Assembly (NCBI RefSeq): GCF_021278985.1
Contig: NZ_CP082833.1
Location: 3,658,001-3,722,000, forward strand
DNA from: Citrobacter rodentium NBRC 105723 = DSM 16636
GTDB lineage: Bacteria; Pseudomonadota; Gammaproteobacteria; Enterobacterales; Enterobacteriaceae
DNA length: 64,000 nt
Direction of reading: 5' to 3'
The notes under the pieces are model-generated. The model was not told the DNA's origin. It did not search any database and saw only the letters and a program-made list of their open reading frames with translations. Of this stretch, positions 26,811-36,000 are shown piece by piece. The first letter of the stretch is position 1, and each line of letters starts with the position of its first letter. The translations under genes were made by a program, and so were the position numbers.

Positions 26811-27005
26811 CCCTCTCAATCGTAAGACTTAAATCTATTGCGCCAGTGAATGCGTTGGCGAATCGTGCTGCCTGAGCCCGCTGCCGCCTTGCAAGCGGCC
26901 CGTGAATTGCATATTGTCCAGCTGTTGGTTTCAAAATGAGCAGTTAAAAAGCCCGGAAGGCGTCAAAAGTTGCCGCAGGGACGTATGCAGTGGCGGAGGT
27001 GTAAG

Positions 27006-27701
27006 GTGTTAACGCGTGATTTCTTGATGAATGCCGATTGCAAAACGGCATTTGGCGCTATTGAAGAATCACTTTTATGGTCAGCAGAGCAACGTGCGGC
27101 GTCCCTTGCGGCGACGCTGGCCTGCCGACCGGACGACGGACCGGTGTGGATCTTCGGCTACGGATCGTTGATGTGGAACCCGGCGTTAGAGTTTGAGGAG
27201 TCGTGTACCGGCACGCTGCCCGGCTGGCATCGGGCGTTCTGCCTGAAGCTCACCGCCGGACGCGGCACCGCCTGTCAGCCCGGGCGGATGCTTGCACTGA
27301 AAGAGGGCGGGCGCACCACCGGGGTGGCGTATCGTCTGCCGGATGCCTCGCTTGAGCAGGAGCTGACGCTGCTGTGGAAACGCGAAATGATCACCGGCTG
27401 CTATCTGCCCACCTGGTGCCAGCTGGCGCTGGACGATGGCCGTACGGTCAGCGCGCTGGTATTTATTATGGACCCGCGTCATCCGCTGTATGAGTCCGAT
27501 ACCCGCGCGCAGGTTGTCGCGCCGCTGATCGCCGCCGCCAGCGGGCCGCTCGGCACCAACGCCCAGTATCTGTTCTCGCTTGAACAGGAGCTGCAAAAGC
27601 TGGGGATGCAGGATGAATGCCTGAACGAGCTGGTGGCTAATGTGCGGGGATTGTTAGGCGAAACGCCGCCTGAAGGCGTGCTGCGGCCTGGCTTTGCGTA
27701 G
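27006..27701 (+). CDS. chaC: Glutathione-specific gamma-glutamylcyclotransferase ChaC
   Basis: A 231-residue enzyme that cleaves glutathione to 5-oxoproline and Cys-Gly. The GTG at 27006, behind GGAGGTG, gives MLTRDFLMNADCKTAFGAIE as in E. coli; the upstream in-frame ATG adds unsupported residues. The substrate loop WIFGYGSLMWNP and the catalytic-glutamate region (around YRLPDASLEQELTLLWKREM) are present. Downstream is a REP-like stem. Confidence 0.94.
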   Translation: MLTRDFLMNADCKTAFGAIEESLLWSAEQRAASLAATLACRPDDGPVWIFGYGSLMWNPALEFEESCTGTLPGWHRAFCLKLTAGRGTACQPGRMLALKEGGRTTGVAYRLPDASLEQELTLLWKREMITGCYLPTWCQLALDDGRTVSALVFIMDPRHPLYESDTRAQVVAPLIAAASGPLGTNAQYLFSLEQELQKLGMQDECLNELVANVRGLLGETPPEGVLRPGFA

Positions 27702-27719
27702 GGCGATGAGAAGCTGACA

Positions 27720-27745
27720 GCCCGGCAGCGCGAGCGCTACCGGGC
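27720..27745. repeat. REP-like palindrome after chaC
   Basis: GCCCGGCAGCGC and GCGCTACCGGGC form an almost perfect stem in the 53-bp gap between the convergent chaC and the DUF1883-type gene. It may end both transcripts although it lacks a T run. Confidence 0.55.
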
Positions 27746-27754
27746 CTGATAGTG

Positions 27755-28000
27755 TCAGGCGGCGATATAGCTAATGGAGTGTTCCAGCGACTGGCTGTGG
27801 CTGTCGATCAGCACGTTCCACACGCCGGTATAGGGTACGGTCAACCAGGCGTTATCACGATCCTGCACGCTCAGAATATCGGTCTGCGTCTCTTTCAGGC
27901 GTTTATTTTCACTCATCAGATGGATGTGGCAACGCTCAGAGCAGCGTACTACCACAGTGTCTCCGCCAAATAACTTCAAACTTGCTTTTACTCGTGCCAT
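27755..28000 (-). CDS. Small DUF1883-type protein
   Basis: An 81-residue protein with the features of DUF1883: GGDTVVVRCSERCHIHLM near the N-terminus and VPYTGVWNVLIDS near the C-terminus, a compact beta fold without signal peptide. Function is unknown. The start has a GGGGTG ribosome site. It is not part of the E. coli K-12 order (chaC-ychN), so it is an added gene here. In some proteins this domain is attached to TIR or other effector domains, but nothing of that kind is present. Confidence 0.7.
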   Translation of the reverse strand: MARVKASLKLFGGDTVVVRCSERCHIHLMSENKRLKETQTDILSVQDRDNAWLTVPYTGVWNVLIDSHSQSLEHSISYIAA

Positions 28001-28261
28001 TTTTCACCCCATTGCCGGAAAACAACGTACTCCCATACGGAAATACTGCGTGATGTTGTTCACAATTTACCCATGAGATAACACCAAAGAGTTAGCCTCC
28101 GGATGCTGATTTTGATCAAAAAATGGCATAACGATTCAACAATAGTGACAAAATCGCGGGAAAAAGCGTGATCGGGCGCACTTACTTTGGTTAAACAGGC
28201 GCCCGTATGCGATTAAATTCGGAAATAATCGGTAATTTCAGCAAGCCAGGCTGACAGGGGA

Positions 28262-28615
28262 TCAGAAGGTCAGCACTTTGTCTGCGGCCAGCGTCCATTG
28301 CGCCAGTTCCACCAGCGTGCCCACCGCCACGCCGTCTATCAGCGGCAGATCGGTGATCCCGCGCCCGTCGGTGCAGGTTTTACACAACTTCACCGGCACG
28401 TTCTGGGCGGTGAGGATCTCCAGCATTTGCTGAATATTGTACCCTTCCGCAGGCTTCTGGCCGCGCAATCCTGCCGTTACGGCATCAGACATCAGAAACA
28501 GCCGCAGGTCGAGATCGCCCGTCTGCTCACGCAGGGCGATGGCAAGACGCAGGCTGTTGAATAACGACTCGCTACCGTATGCCGCACCGTTGGCGACGAT
28601 CACTATCTTTTGCAT
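28262..28615 (-). CDS. ychN: DsrE-family sulfur-relay-like protein YchN
   Basis: A 117-residue protein of the DsrE/F fold, matching E. coli YchN. I chose ATG at 28615 (MQKIVIVANGAAYGSESLFN); the longer frame upstream is not conserved. Cysteines in VKLCKTCTDGRGI near residue 80 are the likely sulfur-binding site. YchN forms hexamers; its partner is unknown. It is divergent from nasR by 74 bases. Confidence 0.93.
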   Translation of the reverse strand: MQKIVIVANGAAYGSESLFNSLRLAIALREQTGDLDLRLFLMSDAVTAGLRGQKPAEGYNIQQMLEILTAQNVPVKLCKTCTDGRGITDLPLIDGVAVGTLVELAQWTLAADKVLTF

Positions 28616-28689
28616 TTTGACTCCTGTGGTCTGTGGGGCATGGATATTGCTTATTCCTGAGGTAAATCTGTCACCCGGGGAGAGCAGAG

Positions 28690-29877
28690 ATGATGACAAA
28701 CGTGGAAACGCCAGCCGCAACGCAATGGTTCCGCTACGCGCGCGAGCTTGAAAATACCCAGCTTCGGCAGCTGGCGCATTCCGGCGAACTGGTGTCGCGC
28801 ATTAGCCATCTGGCGCATATGCTACAGTGCGAACGCGGCGCTTCCAACATCTGGTTATGTTCGCAAGGTACGCTGTACGCCGCGGAAATTCGCGCCAGCC
28901 GGGCGCTGGTGGACGAAGAACATCACCAGTTTCAGGCGCTGTTACAGGCGTTTCAGCCGACCGCCAACAGCGCGCTGTGCCACCGCATTGCGGGCGCTGT
29001 CTGGTGTCTGGAGCAATTACCGGCGCTGCGCGAGAGCGTCAGCGGACGCCTTCTCGACGCGCAGCAGGCCATGCAGCAGTACAGCAGGCTGCTGCGGCAT
29101 CTGCTGAGTATCGTTCCGGAGCTTAACGACAGCATCGATCATCCGCATATTGCCGGAGGGCTGGTCGCGCTGTACAGCTTTATGCAGGGCAAGGAGCTGA
29201 CAGGACAGGAGCGGGCGTTGGGGGCGATAGGCTTTACCCGCGGCGAATTCACGGATGAAATGCGCCAGCAACTGGTGGATCGTATCGACGGACAGCAGCT
29301 CTGCTTTGACACCTTTCTGTCACTGGCGTCTCCGGCGCTGGTTCACTGCTTTCGCCAGAACGGCGAGGCGGAAGGGGCGATAGAGCAGCTTCGCCGTCAG
29401 GCCTGCACCCGCCAGCCCGGAGCGGATAATGGCGCAAGCGCGTTACGCTGGTTTACGCTCCAGACCCGGCGGCTGGAGCAGCTTCGCAGTATTGAGGAGA
29501 TGCTCATCGGCGAACTGGTAAGCGCGGTGGAGCGTCGGCTGAGCCAGCCGGAGAGCGCGCTGCCGCTGGAAAGCTGGCTGAACGACGCCGCCGATGACAC
29601 CTTCTCGCTGCGTCGGGATAAACAGCTGCTGCTGGTGGTCCGCCAGCAGGCGCGGCAGCTGGAACAGCTCGGCGGAGAGCTGGCGTCGTTGCAGGCTTCG
29701 CTTGAGGAGCGCAAAGCGATCGATAAAGCGAAAAGCGTGCTGATGAATCACCAGCAGCTGAGCGAGGAGCAGGCCTGGCAGACGCTGCGCAAAATGGCGA
29801 TGGATAAAAATCAGCGGATGGTCGATATCGCCCGGGCGCTGTTGACCGTGAAATCGCTGATGCAAACGTCGCGCTGA
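28690..29877 (+). CDS. nasR: Nitrate/nitrite-responsive antiterminator NasR
   Basis: A 395-residue regulator. The N-terminal about 300 residues form the NIT nitrate/nitrite sensor domain (helical, with LAHMLQCERGASNIWLCSQG). The last 65 residues form an ANTAR RNA-binding domain (AKSVLMNHQQLSEEQAWQTL followed by RKMAMDKNQRM). In Klebsiella, nitrate-bound NasR binds a hairpin in the nasF leader and stops premature termination. The target hairpin is present in the next gap, so the circuit is complete here. Confidence 0.94.
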   Translation: MMTNVETPAATQWFRYARELENTQLRQLAHSGELVSRISHLAHMLQCERGASNIWLCSQGTLYAAEIRASRALVDEEHHQFQALLQAFQPTANSALCHRIAGAVWCLEQLPALRESVSGRLLDAQQAMQQYSRLLRHLLSIVPELNDSIDHPHIAGGLVALYSFMQGKELTGQERALGAIGFTRGEFTDEMRQQLVDRIDGQQLCFDTFLSLASPALVHCFRQNGEAEGAIEQLRRQACTRQPGADNGASALRWFTLQTRRLEQLRSIEEMLIGELVSAVERRLSQPESALPLESWLNDAADDTFSLRRDKQLLLVVRQQARQLEQLGGELASLQASLEERKAIDKAKSVLMNHQQLSEEQAWQTLRKMAMDKNQRMVDIARALLTVKSLMQTSR

Positions 29878-29883
29878 GCAGGC

Positions 29884-29922
29884 TGCACAGCGAATGGGCA
29901 ACGTTTGCTTGTTCGCGGTGCA
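29884..29922 (+). promoter_or_regulatory. Two candidate NtrC sites upstream of nasF
   Basis: Two 17-bp dyads resembling the NtrC consensus (TGCAC-N-GGTGCA): TGCACAGCGAATGGGCA (29884-29900) and TGCTTGTTCGCGGTGCA (29906-29922). Centres are 22 bp apart, two helical turns, and about 85 and 107 bp before the predicted start of transcription, a normal enhancer distance. Called by eye. Confidence 0.55.
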
Positions 29923-29972
29923 AAACCTGCTCTCATGCGGCCTGCGTCGCCCGTATTTCGCCCTTTGCAACC

Positions 29973-29988
29973 TGGCATCTCAATTGCA
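29973..29988 (+). promoter_or_regulatory. Sigma-54 promoter of the nasFEDCBA operon
   Basis: TGGCATCTCAATTGCA matches the sigma-54 pattern TGGCAC-N5-TTGCA, with GG at 29974-29975 and GC at 29986-29987 correctly spaced. Transcription would start near 29999. It fits nitrogen (NtrC) control of assimilatory nitrate genes known in Klebsiella. Confidence 0.8.
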
Positions 29989-30012
29989 TTTCTCCTCTTA
30001 AAGAATTTAGCG

Positions 30013-30088
30013 GCAGGCCAACGGCGGTCTGCGCGCGTTGGGATAAAGGCGTCCTGCAATGCTTCGGCATTGCCGGGCGCTTTTTTTT
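30013..30088 (+). promoter_or_regulatory. nasF leader: ANTAR hairpin plus attenuator terminator
   Basis: The first hairpin, GCAGGCC (30013-30019) and GGTCTGC (30026-30032), has the hexaloop AACGGC, with A at loop position 1 and G at position 4, the signature for ANTAR proteins. It is followed by a GC-rich stem (30049-30080, inner arms GCAATGC/GCATTGC around TTCG) and eight T, a strong intrinsic terminator. NasR binding would prevent termination and let nasFEDCBA be read when nitrate or nitrite is present. Confidence 0.85.
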
Positions 30089-30104
30089 GCAACGGGGAGC
30101 GGGT

Positions 30105-31364
30105 ATGGATGACAACACGGTTTGGTTAACGCGCCGACGACTGCTGCAGGCTGGCGCTGTTCTCGGCGCGTCCTGTCTGCTGCCGGGCGGGCTGGCTTCA
30201 GTGCGGGCGGCAGGGTCGGATAAACCGGAGCAGTCGACGGTCAGGGTGGGGTTTATTCCGCTCACCGACTGCGCGCCGGTGATTATCGCCGCGCTGAAAG
30301 GGTTTGATAAAAAATACGGCATCACCATCGTGCCGACGAAAGAGGCCAGTTGGGCCGCGGTGCGCGACAAGCTGCTGTCCGGCGAACTGGACGCCGCGCA
30401 TATCCTGTACGGCCTGCTGTACGGCCTTGAGCTGGGCATTGCCAGTAAGCCGCAGCCGATGGCGAACCTGATGACCCTCAATCAGAACGGGCAGGCGATT
30501 ACGCTTTCAGCGGAGCTGCAGGCGCAGGGCATTACCGATGCCCCGGCGCTGAAAAAGAAGATTGCCGGAGAAGCGCCGGGCGCGTTGACCTTCGCTCATA
30601 CCTTTCCGACCGGTACCCATGCGATGTGGCTCTACTACTGGCTTGCCAGCGCGGAAATCCATCCTTTCAGCGATATCCGCACCGTGGTGGTGCCGCCGCC
30701 GCAGATGGTGATGAACATGCGGATTGGCAACATGAGCGGTTTCTGCGTCGGCGAGCCGTGGAATGCGCGGGCGATCAACGACCGGATCGGGTTTACCGCC
30801 ACCACTTCGCAGGCGATCTGGCCCGATCATCCGGAGAAAGTGCTCGGTACGCGGCGTGCGTGGGTTGACCAGAACCCGCATACCGCGCGGGCGCTGGTCA
30901 GCGCGGTGCTGGACGCTTCACGCTGGATCGACGCGTCGGAAGCGAACAGGCGCGAAACGGCGCAGATTCTCTCCCGCCGGGCGTGGCTGAACACCAAAGA
31001 GCAGTATCTGACCGGGCGCATGCTGGGCGAATACGACAACGGCGCGGGACGACGCTGGCAGGACGCCCATCCGATGCGCTTCTTTCGCGACGGCGAAGTG
31101 AGCTTTCCCTGGCACTCCGACGGCATGTGGTTTCTGACCCAGTTTCGCCGCTGGGGATTGCTCAACGAGGCGCCTGACTATGCCGCCATCGCCGCGCGGA
31201 TAAACCGCACCGATATCTGGCGTGATGCCGCGACCGCCGTTGGCGGCATCACGCCGCCGTCGGGCCTGCTGCGCAGCAGCACTCTGATCGATGGTTCCGT
31301 CTGGGACGGTCGCGATCCGGAAGCCTACGCCAACAGTTTCACTCTTCACCGTATGGGAGTCTGA
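30105..31364 (+). CDS. nasF: Nitrate ABC transporter substrate-binding protein NasF
   Basis: A 419-residue periplasmic nitrate/nitrite-binding protein of the NrtA family. The start at 30105, after GGGGAGCGGG, yields a twin-arginine leader (TRRRLLQAGAVLGASCLLPGG), so export by Tat is likely. The mature part has the NrtA landmarks VRVGFIPLTDCAPVIIA, PTGTHAMWLYYWLA and MSGFCVGEPWNARAI. It works with NasE and NasD, which follow at once. Confidence 0.94.
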   Translation: MDDNTVWLTRRRLLQAGAVLGASCLLPGGLASVRAAGSDKPEQSTVRVGFIPLTDCAPVIIAALKGFDKKYGITIVPTKEASWAAVRDKLLSGELDAAHILYGLLYGLELGIASKPQPMANLMTLNQNGQAITLSAELQAQGITDAPALKKKIAGEAPGALTFAHTFPTGTHAMWLYYWLASAEIHPFSDIRTVVVPPPQMVMNMRIGNMSGFCVGEPWNARAINDRIGFTATTSQAIWPDHPEKVLGTRRAWVDQNPHTARALVSAVLDASRWIDASEANRRETAQILSRRAWLNTKEQYLTGRMLGEYDNGAGRRWQDAHPMRFFRDGEVSFPWHSDGMWFLTQFRRWGLLNEAPDYAAIAARINRTDIWRDAATAVGGITPPSGLLRSSTLIDGSVWDGRDPEAYANSFTLHRMGV

Positions 31365-31365
31365 T

Positions 31366-32241
31366 ATGCAGCAAAATACGCAAGCAAAAGCGGCAGCGCC
31401 TGCCGTGGGAGAAGTGATTACCCTGCCGCCGGCGAGGCTGAGAAAACGCCATGCGCCGCTGACCGGCTGGCTACATTATGCCGTACAGCGCGCGGTTCCG
31501 GCGGCGCTGGGAATGGGGCTGTTGGTACTCTGCTGGCAGCTGGCGGCGATCAACAGCAAGGGGTTTCCCACGCCGCTCAGCACGCTCGATTCTGCGCTGA
31601 CCCTGTTTGCCGATCCGTTTTATAACGGCGGGCCGAACGATATGGGGATTGGCTGGAACGTGCTGGCTTCGTTGCAGCGGGTGGCGACGGGGTTTGGGCT
31701 GGCGGCGCTGGTCGGCATTCCGCTGGGCTTTCTGACCGGACGCTTCACCTTTTTCTCGCGCATGTTTTCACCGCTTATCGCGCTGTTGCGTCCGGTCAGT
31801 CCGCTGGCGTGGCTGCCTATCGGCCTGCTGCTGTTTCAGAAGGCGGAACCGGCCTCCAGCTGGACCATCTTTATCTGCTCGATCTGGCCGATGGTGATCA
31901 ACACCGCCGAAGGGGTAAGACGCATTCCGGCTGACTATCTCAACGTCGCCCGTGTGCTGCAACTCTCTGAATGGACGGTGATGCGCCGCATTCTGTTTCC
32001 CGCCGTCCTGCCCGCCATTCTCACCGGCATTCGCCTCTCCGTCGGCATCGCCTGGCTGGTGATCGTGGCGGCGGAGATGCTGACCGGCGGCCTGGGCATC
32101 GGCTTCTGGATCTGGAATGAGTGGAACAATCTTAACGTTGAAAACATTCTCATCGCCATCGTCATTATCGGCGTAGTTGGCCTGCTGCTTGAGCAGGGGC
32201 TGATGCTGGCGGCGCGACGCTTTAGCTGGCAGGACAAATAA
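31366..32241 (+). CDS. nasE: Nitrate ABC transporter permease NasE
   Basis: A 291-residue permease of the NrtB/SsuC type. ATG at 31366 lies one base after the nasF stop; the longer in-frame start inside nasF is not needed. It has about six membrane helices, and the permease EAA-type loop is at RVLQLSEWTVMRRILFPAVL-PAILTGIRLS. It forms the inner-membrane channel for nitrate/nitrite delivered by NasF. Confidence 0.93.
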   Translation: MQQNTQAKAAAPAVGEVITLPPARLRKRHAPLTGWLHYAVQRAVPAALGMGLLVLCWQLAAINSKGFPTPLSTLDSALTLFADPFYNGGPNDMGIGWNVLASLQRVATGFGLAALVGIPLGFLTGRFTFFSRMFSPLIALLRPVSPLAWLPIGLLLFQKAEPASSWTIFICSIWPMVINTAEGVRRIPADYLNVARVLQLSEWTVMRRILFPAVLPAILTGIRLSVGIAWLVIVAAEMLTGGLGIGFWIWNEWNNLNVENILIAIVIIGVVGLLLEQGLMLAARRFSWQDK

Positions 32242-32250
32242 GGGGGCACG

Positions 32251-33039
32251 ATGAAACCATTAATTCAGGTACAGGCGGTCAGCCAGCGTTTTTCCACCGC
32301 CAGCGGCGAGTTTCTGGCGCTGCAAAACGTCTCGTTTGATATCCATGAAGGGGAGACGGTGAGCCTGATCGGTCATTCCGGCTGCGGCAAATCGAGCCTG
32401 CTGAACCTCATCGCCGGTATTGCCATGCCGAGCGAAGGCGGTCTGATTTGCGATAACCGCGAAATCGCCGGGCCGGGGCCGGAGCGGGCGGTGGTGTTTC
32501 AGAATCATTCGCTGCTGCCGTGGCTGACCTGCTTCGACAACGTCGCGCTGGCGGTGGATCAGGTCTTTCGCCGCACCATGAGCAAGGGCGAGCGCCGCGA
32601 CTGGATCGAACATAATCTCGAGCGGGTGCAGATGGGGCACGCCATGCATAAACATCCGGGCGAGGTGTCCGGCGGTATGAAGCAGCGTGTCGGTATCGCG
32701 AGGGCGCTGGCGATAAAGCCAAAAGTATTGCTGATGGATGAACCGTTCGGCGCGCTGGATGCGCTGACCCGCGCCCATTTGCAGGACACGGTGATGCATA
32801 TCCAGCAGGCGCTGAACACCACCATTGTGCTGATCACCCATGACGTTGACGAAGCGGTACTGCTTTCTGACCGCGTACTGATGATGACCAACGGCCCGGC
32901 GGCGACGGTCGGCGAAATCTTAACCGTCAACCTGCCGCGCCCGCGCAACCGCGTTCAGCTGGCGGATGACAGCCGCTACCACAGTCTGCGCCAGCGGGTA
33001 CTCCATTTCCTTTACGAAAAGCAGCCGAAGGCCGCGTAA
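32251..33039 (+). CDS. nasD: Nitrate ABC transporter ATPase NasD
   Basis: A 262-residue ABC ATPase. Walker A is GHSGCGKSS, the Q-loop follows in VVFQNHSLLPWL, the signature is VSGGMKQRVGIARAL, Walker B is VLLMDEPFGALD and the switch histidine is in LITHDVDEAV. It energises the NasFE importer. It lies nine bases after nasE and ten before the nitrite reductase gene. Confidence 0.95.
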   Translation: MKPLIQVQAVSQRFSTASGEFLALQNVSFDIHEGETVSLIGHSGCGKSSLLNLIAGIAMPSEGGLICDNREIAGPGPERAVVFQNHSLLPWLTCFDNVALAVDQVFRRTMSKGERRDWIEHNLERVQMGHAMHKHPGEVSGGMKQRVGIARALAIKPKVLLMDEPFGALDALTRAHLQDTVMHIQQALNTTIVLITHDVDEAVLLSDRVLMMTNGPAATVGEILTVNLPRPRNRVQLADDSRYHSLRQRVLHFLYEKQPKAA

Positions 33040-33049
33040 GGAGAGGGAG

Positions 33050-36000
33050 ATGAGGCGAGTGGTCATTATTGGCAACGGCATGGCGGCGACCCGTCTGGTC
33101 GAGGCGCTGACGGCCAGCGGCCAACAGCAACTGCGCATCACGCTGATAGGCGATGAGCCGCACCCTGCGTATAACCGCATTCAGCTCTCCCCGGTGCTCG
33201 GCGGAGAAAAGCCGTTTGCCCAAACGGTGCTGCATCCGCCGCAGTGGTACAGCGAGCGCGGCATCACCGTGCTGAGCGGAGAAACGGTCACTGCGGTCGA
33301 TACCGCCGCCAGAACGCTGACCACCGATCGGCGCGCGCTGGGCTGGGACGAGCTGGTGTTCGCCACCGGATCCGTGCCGTTTATTCCGCCGATTGACGGC
33401 GCAGGCCAGGCTCATGTCACGGCGTTTCGCACGCTGCGGGATGTGCAAAAAATCCGGCAGGCAAGCGGGCCTGCGCTGGTGCTCGGCGGCGGGGTGCTGG
33501 GCGTGGAGGCCGCGGCGGCGCTGCGCCGCACAGGTGACAACGTCACTCTTGTCCACCGCGCGGACCGCCTGATGGAACAACAGCTCGACTGTCAGGCCAG
33601 CGCGCTGTTGCAGGCGGAGCTTAGCGCCCGCGGCATCGATTATCTGCTCTCTTCCGGCATCAGCCGGATCGGCGAGCGCAGCGTTACGCTCCTTGACGGT
33701 CGGCAGATTGCCGCGCAGCGGGTGGTGATCGCCACGGGCGTACAGCCGAATGTCCGTCTGGCGCAGGCGAGCGGGATACCGTGTCGGCGCGGCATCGTCG
33801 TTGATGGCCAACTGCGTACCGCTATCGCAGGCGTCAGCGCCGTCGGCGAATGTTGTGAAATCGACGGCCAGACCTGGGGGCTGGTTGCGCCGTGTCTGGC
33901 CCAGGCCGCAGCGCTCGCCGCCCGGCTGCTCGGTCAGCCGCAGGACGACTTTCACTGGCAGGAGAGCGGAATCCGCCTGAAGGTCACCGGCATTGAACTG
34001 TTCAGCGCGGGCGAGGTGGACGCCGCGCCGGGCGATGAGGTGCATACCTGCACTGACCCGCTGAGCGGCCACTACCGCCGTCTGCTGATCCGCGACGGTC
34101 GACTGCGCGGCGTGCTGCTGATGGGCGACTGTCGCAGCGCCGCGTCGTTCACCGGGCTACTGGCGAGCGGCGCGGCGGCAAATCCCGACTGGCTTTTCGA
34201 CCACTTTGACACACCAACTTCCGTTACAGGACCAATGACGATGACTAAACCGACGCTGGCCGTTGTGGGACACGGAATGGTAGGCCACCATTTCCTTGAG
34301 CAGTGCGTAAGCCGTAATCTGCATGAGCAGTATCACATTGTGGTATTTGGCGAGGAGCGTTATGCCGCCTATGACCGGGTGCATCTGTCGGAATACTTTG
34401 CCGGACGCAGCGCGCAGTCGCTGTCGTTAGCGCAGGACGACTTTTTCGTTCGCCACGGCATCGAGCTGCGCCTGTCACAGCGCGTCAGCGCCATCGATCG
34501 CGAGGCGCGGGTGATCCGCACCGCCAGCGGCCATGAAACCCACTGGGATAAACTGGTGCTGGTAACCGGCTCATATCCGTTTGTGCCGCCGGTAAAGGGT
34601 AACGATGCGCCAGCCTGCTTCGTTTACCGCACGCTGGACGATCTGGACGCCATCGCGGCAAAGGCCGGAACCGCCCGCCGCGGGGTGGTGATCGGCGGCG
34701 GGCTGCTGGGGCTGGAGGCGGCAAATGCCCTGCGTCAGCTCGGGCTGGAAACGCACGTTGTGGAATTTGCCCCTAATCTGATGGCGGTACAGCTGGACAG
34801 CGCCGGTGCGGCGATGCTACGCGAGAAAATTGAAGCGCTGGGCGTTGGCGTTCACACCGGAAAAGCCACCACGGAGATTGAAACCACCGATGATGGCCTG
34901 CGGCTGCATTTTGCCGACGGCTGTCATCTGGATACGGATATGGTGGTCTTTTCCGCCGGAATTCGCCCGCAGGACGCGCTGGCGCGCGGCGCCGGTTTGC
35001 AGACAGGTGAGCGCGGCGGTATCTGCATCGACGGTCGCTGCCTGACCCCGGACGAGGCCATTTTCGCCATTGGCGAGTGCGCGTTGTGGGAAGGGCGCAT
35101 TTTTGGTCTGGTGGCGCCGGGCTATCAGATGGCGCGGGTCGCAGCCAGCATACTGGCCCAGGAAGAGGCGGCCTTCAGCGGCGCGGACATGAGCACCAAA
35201 CTGAAGCTTCTGGGCGTCGACGTGGCTTCGTTTGGCGACGCTCAGGGACGCACGCCCGGCGCAAAAAGCTACCAGTGGAGCGATGGACCGGCGCAGGTCT
35301 ACAAAAAAATCGTGGTCAGCGACGACGGTAAAGCGCTGCTCGGCGGCGTGCTGGTGGGCGACGCAGGCGACTACGCCACGCTTTTGCAAATGATGCTCAA
35401 CGGTATGGCGCTTCCCGCCAGGCCGGAAGCGCTGATTTTACCGGCCCTTTCCGCCAGCGCGCCAAAAGCCCTCGGCGTGGCGGCGCTGCCCGACAGCGCG
35501 CAGATCTGCTCCTGCCATAACGTCAGCAAAGCGGATATCTGCCAGGCGGTCAGCGCTGGCGCAACCGACATTGGCGCGATAAAACAGTGCACCAGAGCGG
35601 CCACCGGCTGCGGCGGCTGTAGCGCGCTGGTCAGGCAGGTGATGGAGCAGCAGCTTGCCGTGCAGGGCGTGGTGGTCAAAAAAGATATCTGCGAGCATTT
35701 CCCGTACTCACGCCAGGAGATTTATCACCTGGTGCGGGTGAACCGTATTCATACTTTTGAGCAGTTAATTAGCCGCTACGGTCAGGGGCACGGCTGTGAA
35801 ATCTGCAAGCCGCTGGTCGGTTCGGTGCTGGCCTCCTGCTGGAACGACTATCTGCTGAAGCCTGCGCACAGGCCATTGCAGGACACCAACGACCGCTTCT
35901 TCGCCAATATCCAGAAAGACGGTAGCTATTCGGTGGTGCCGCGAATGGCGGCGGGGGAAGTAACGGCGGAGGGGCTGATCGCCATCGGCGAGATTGCCCG

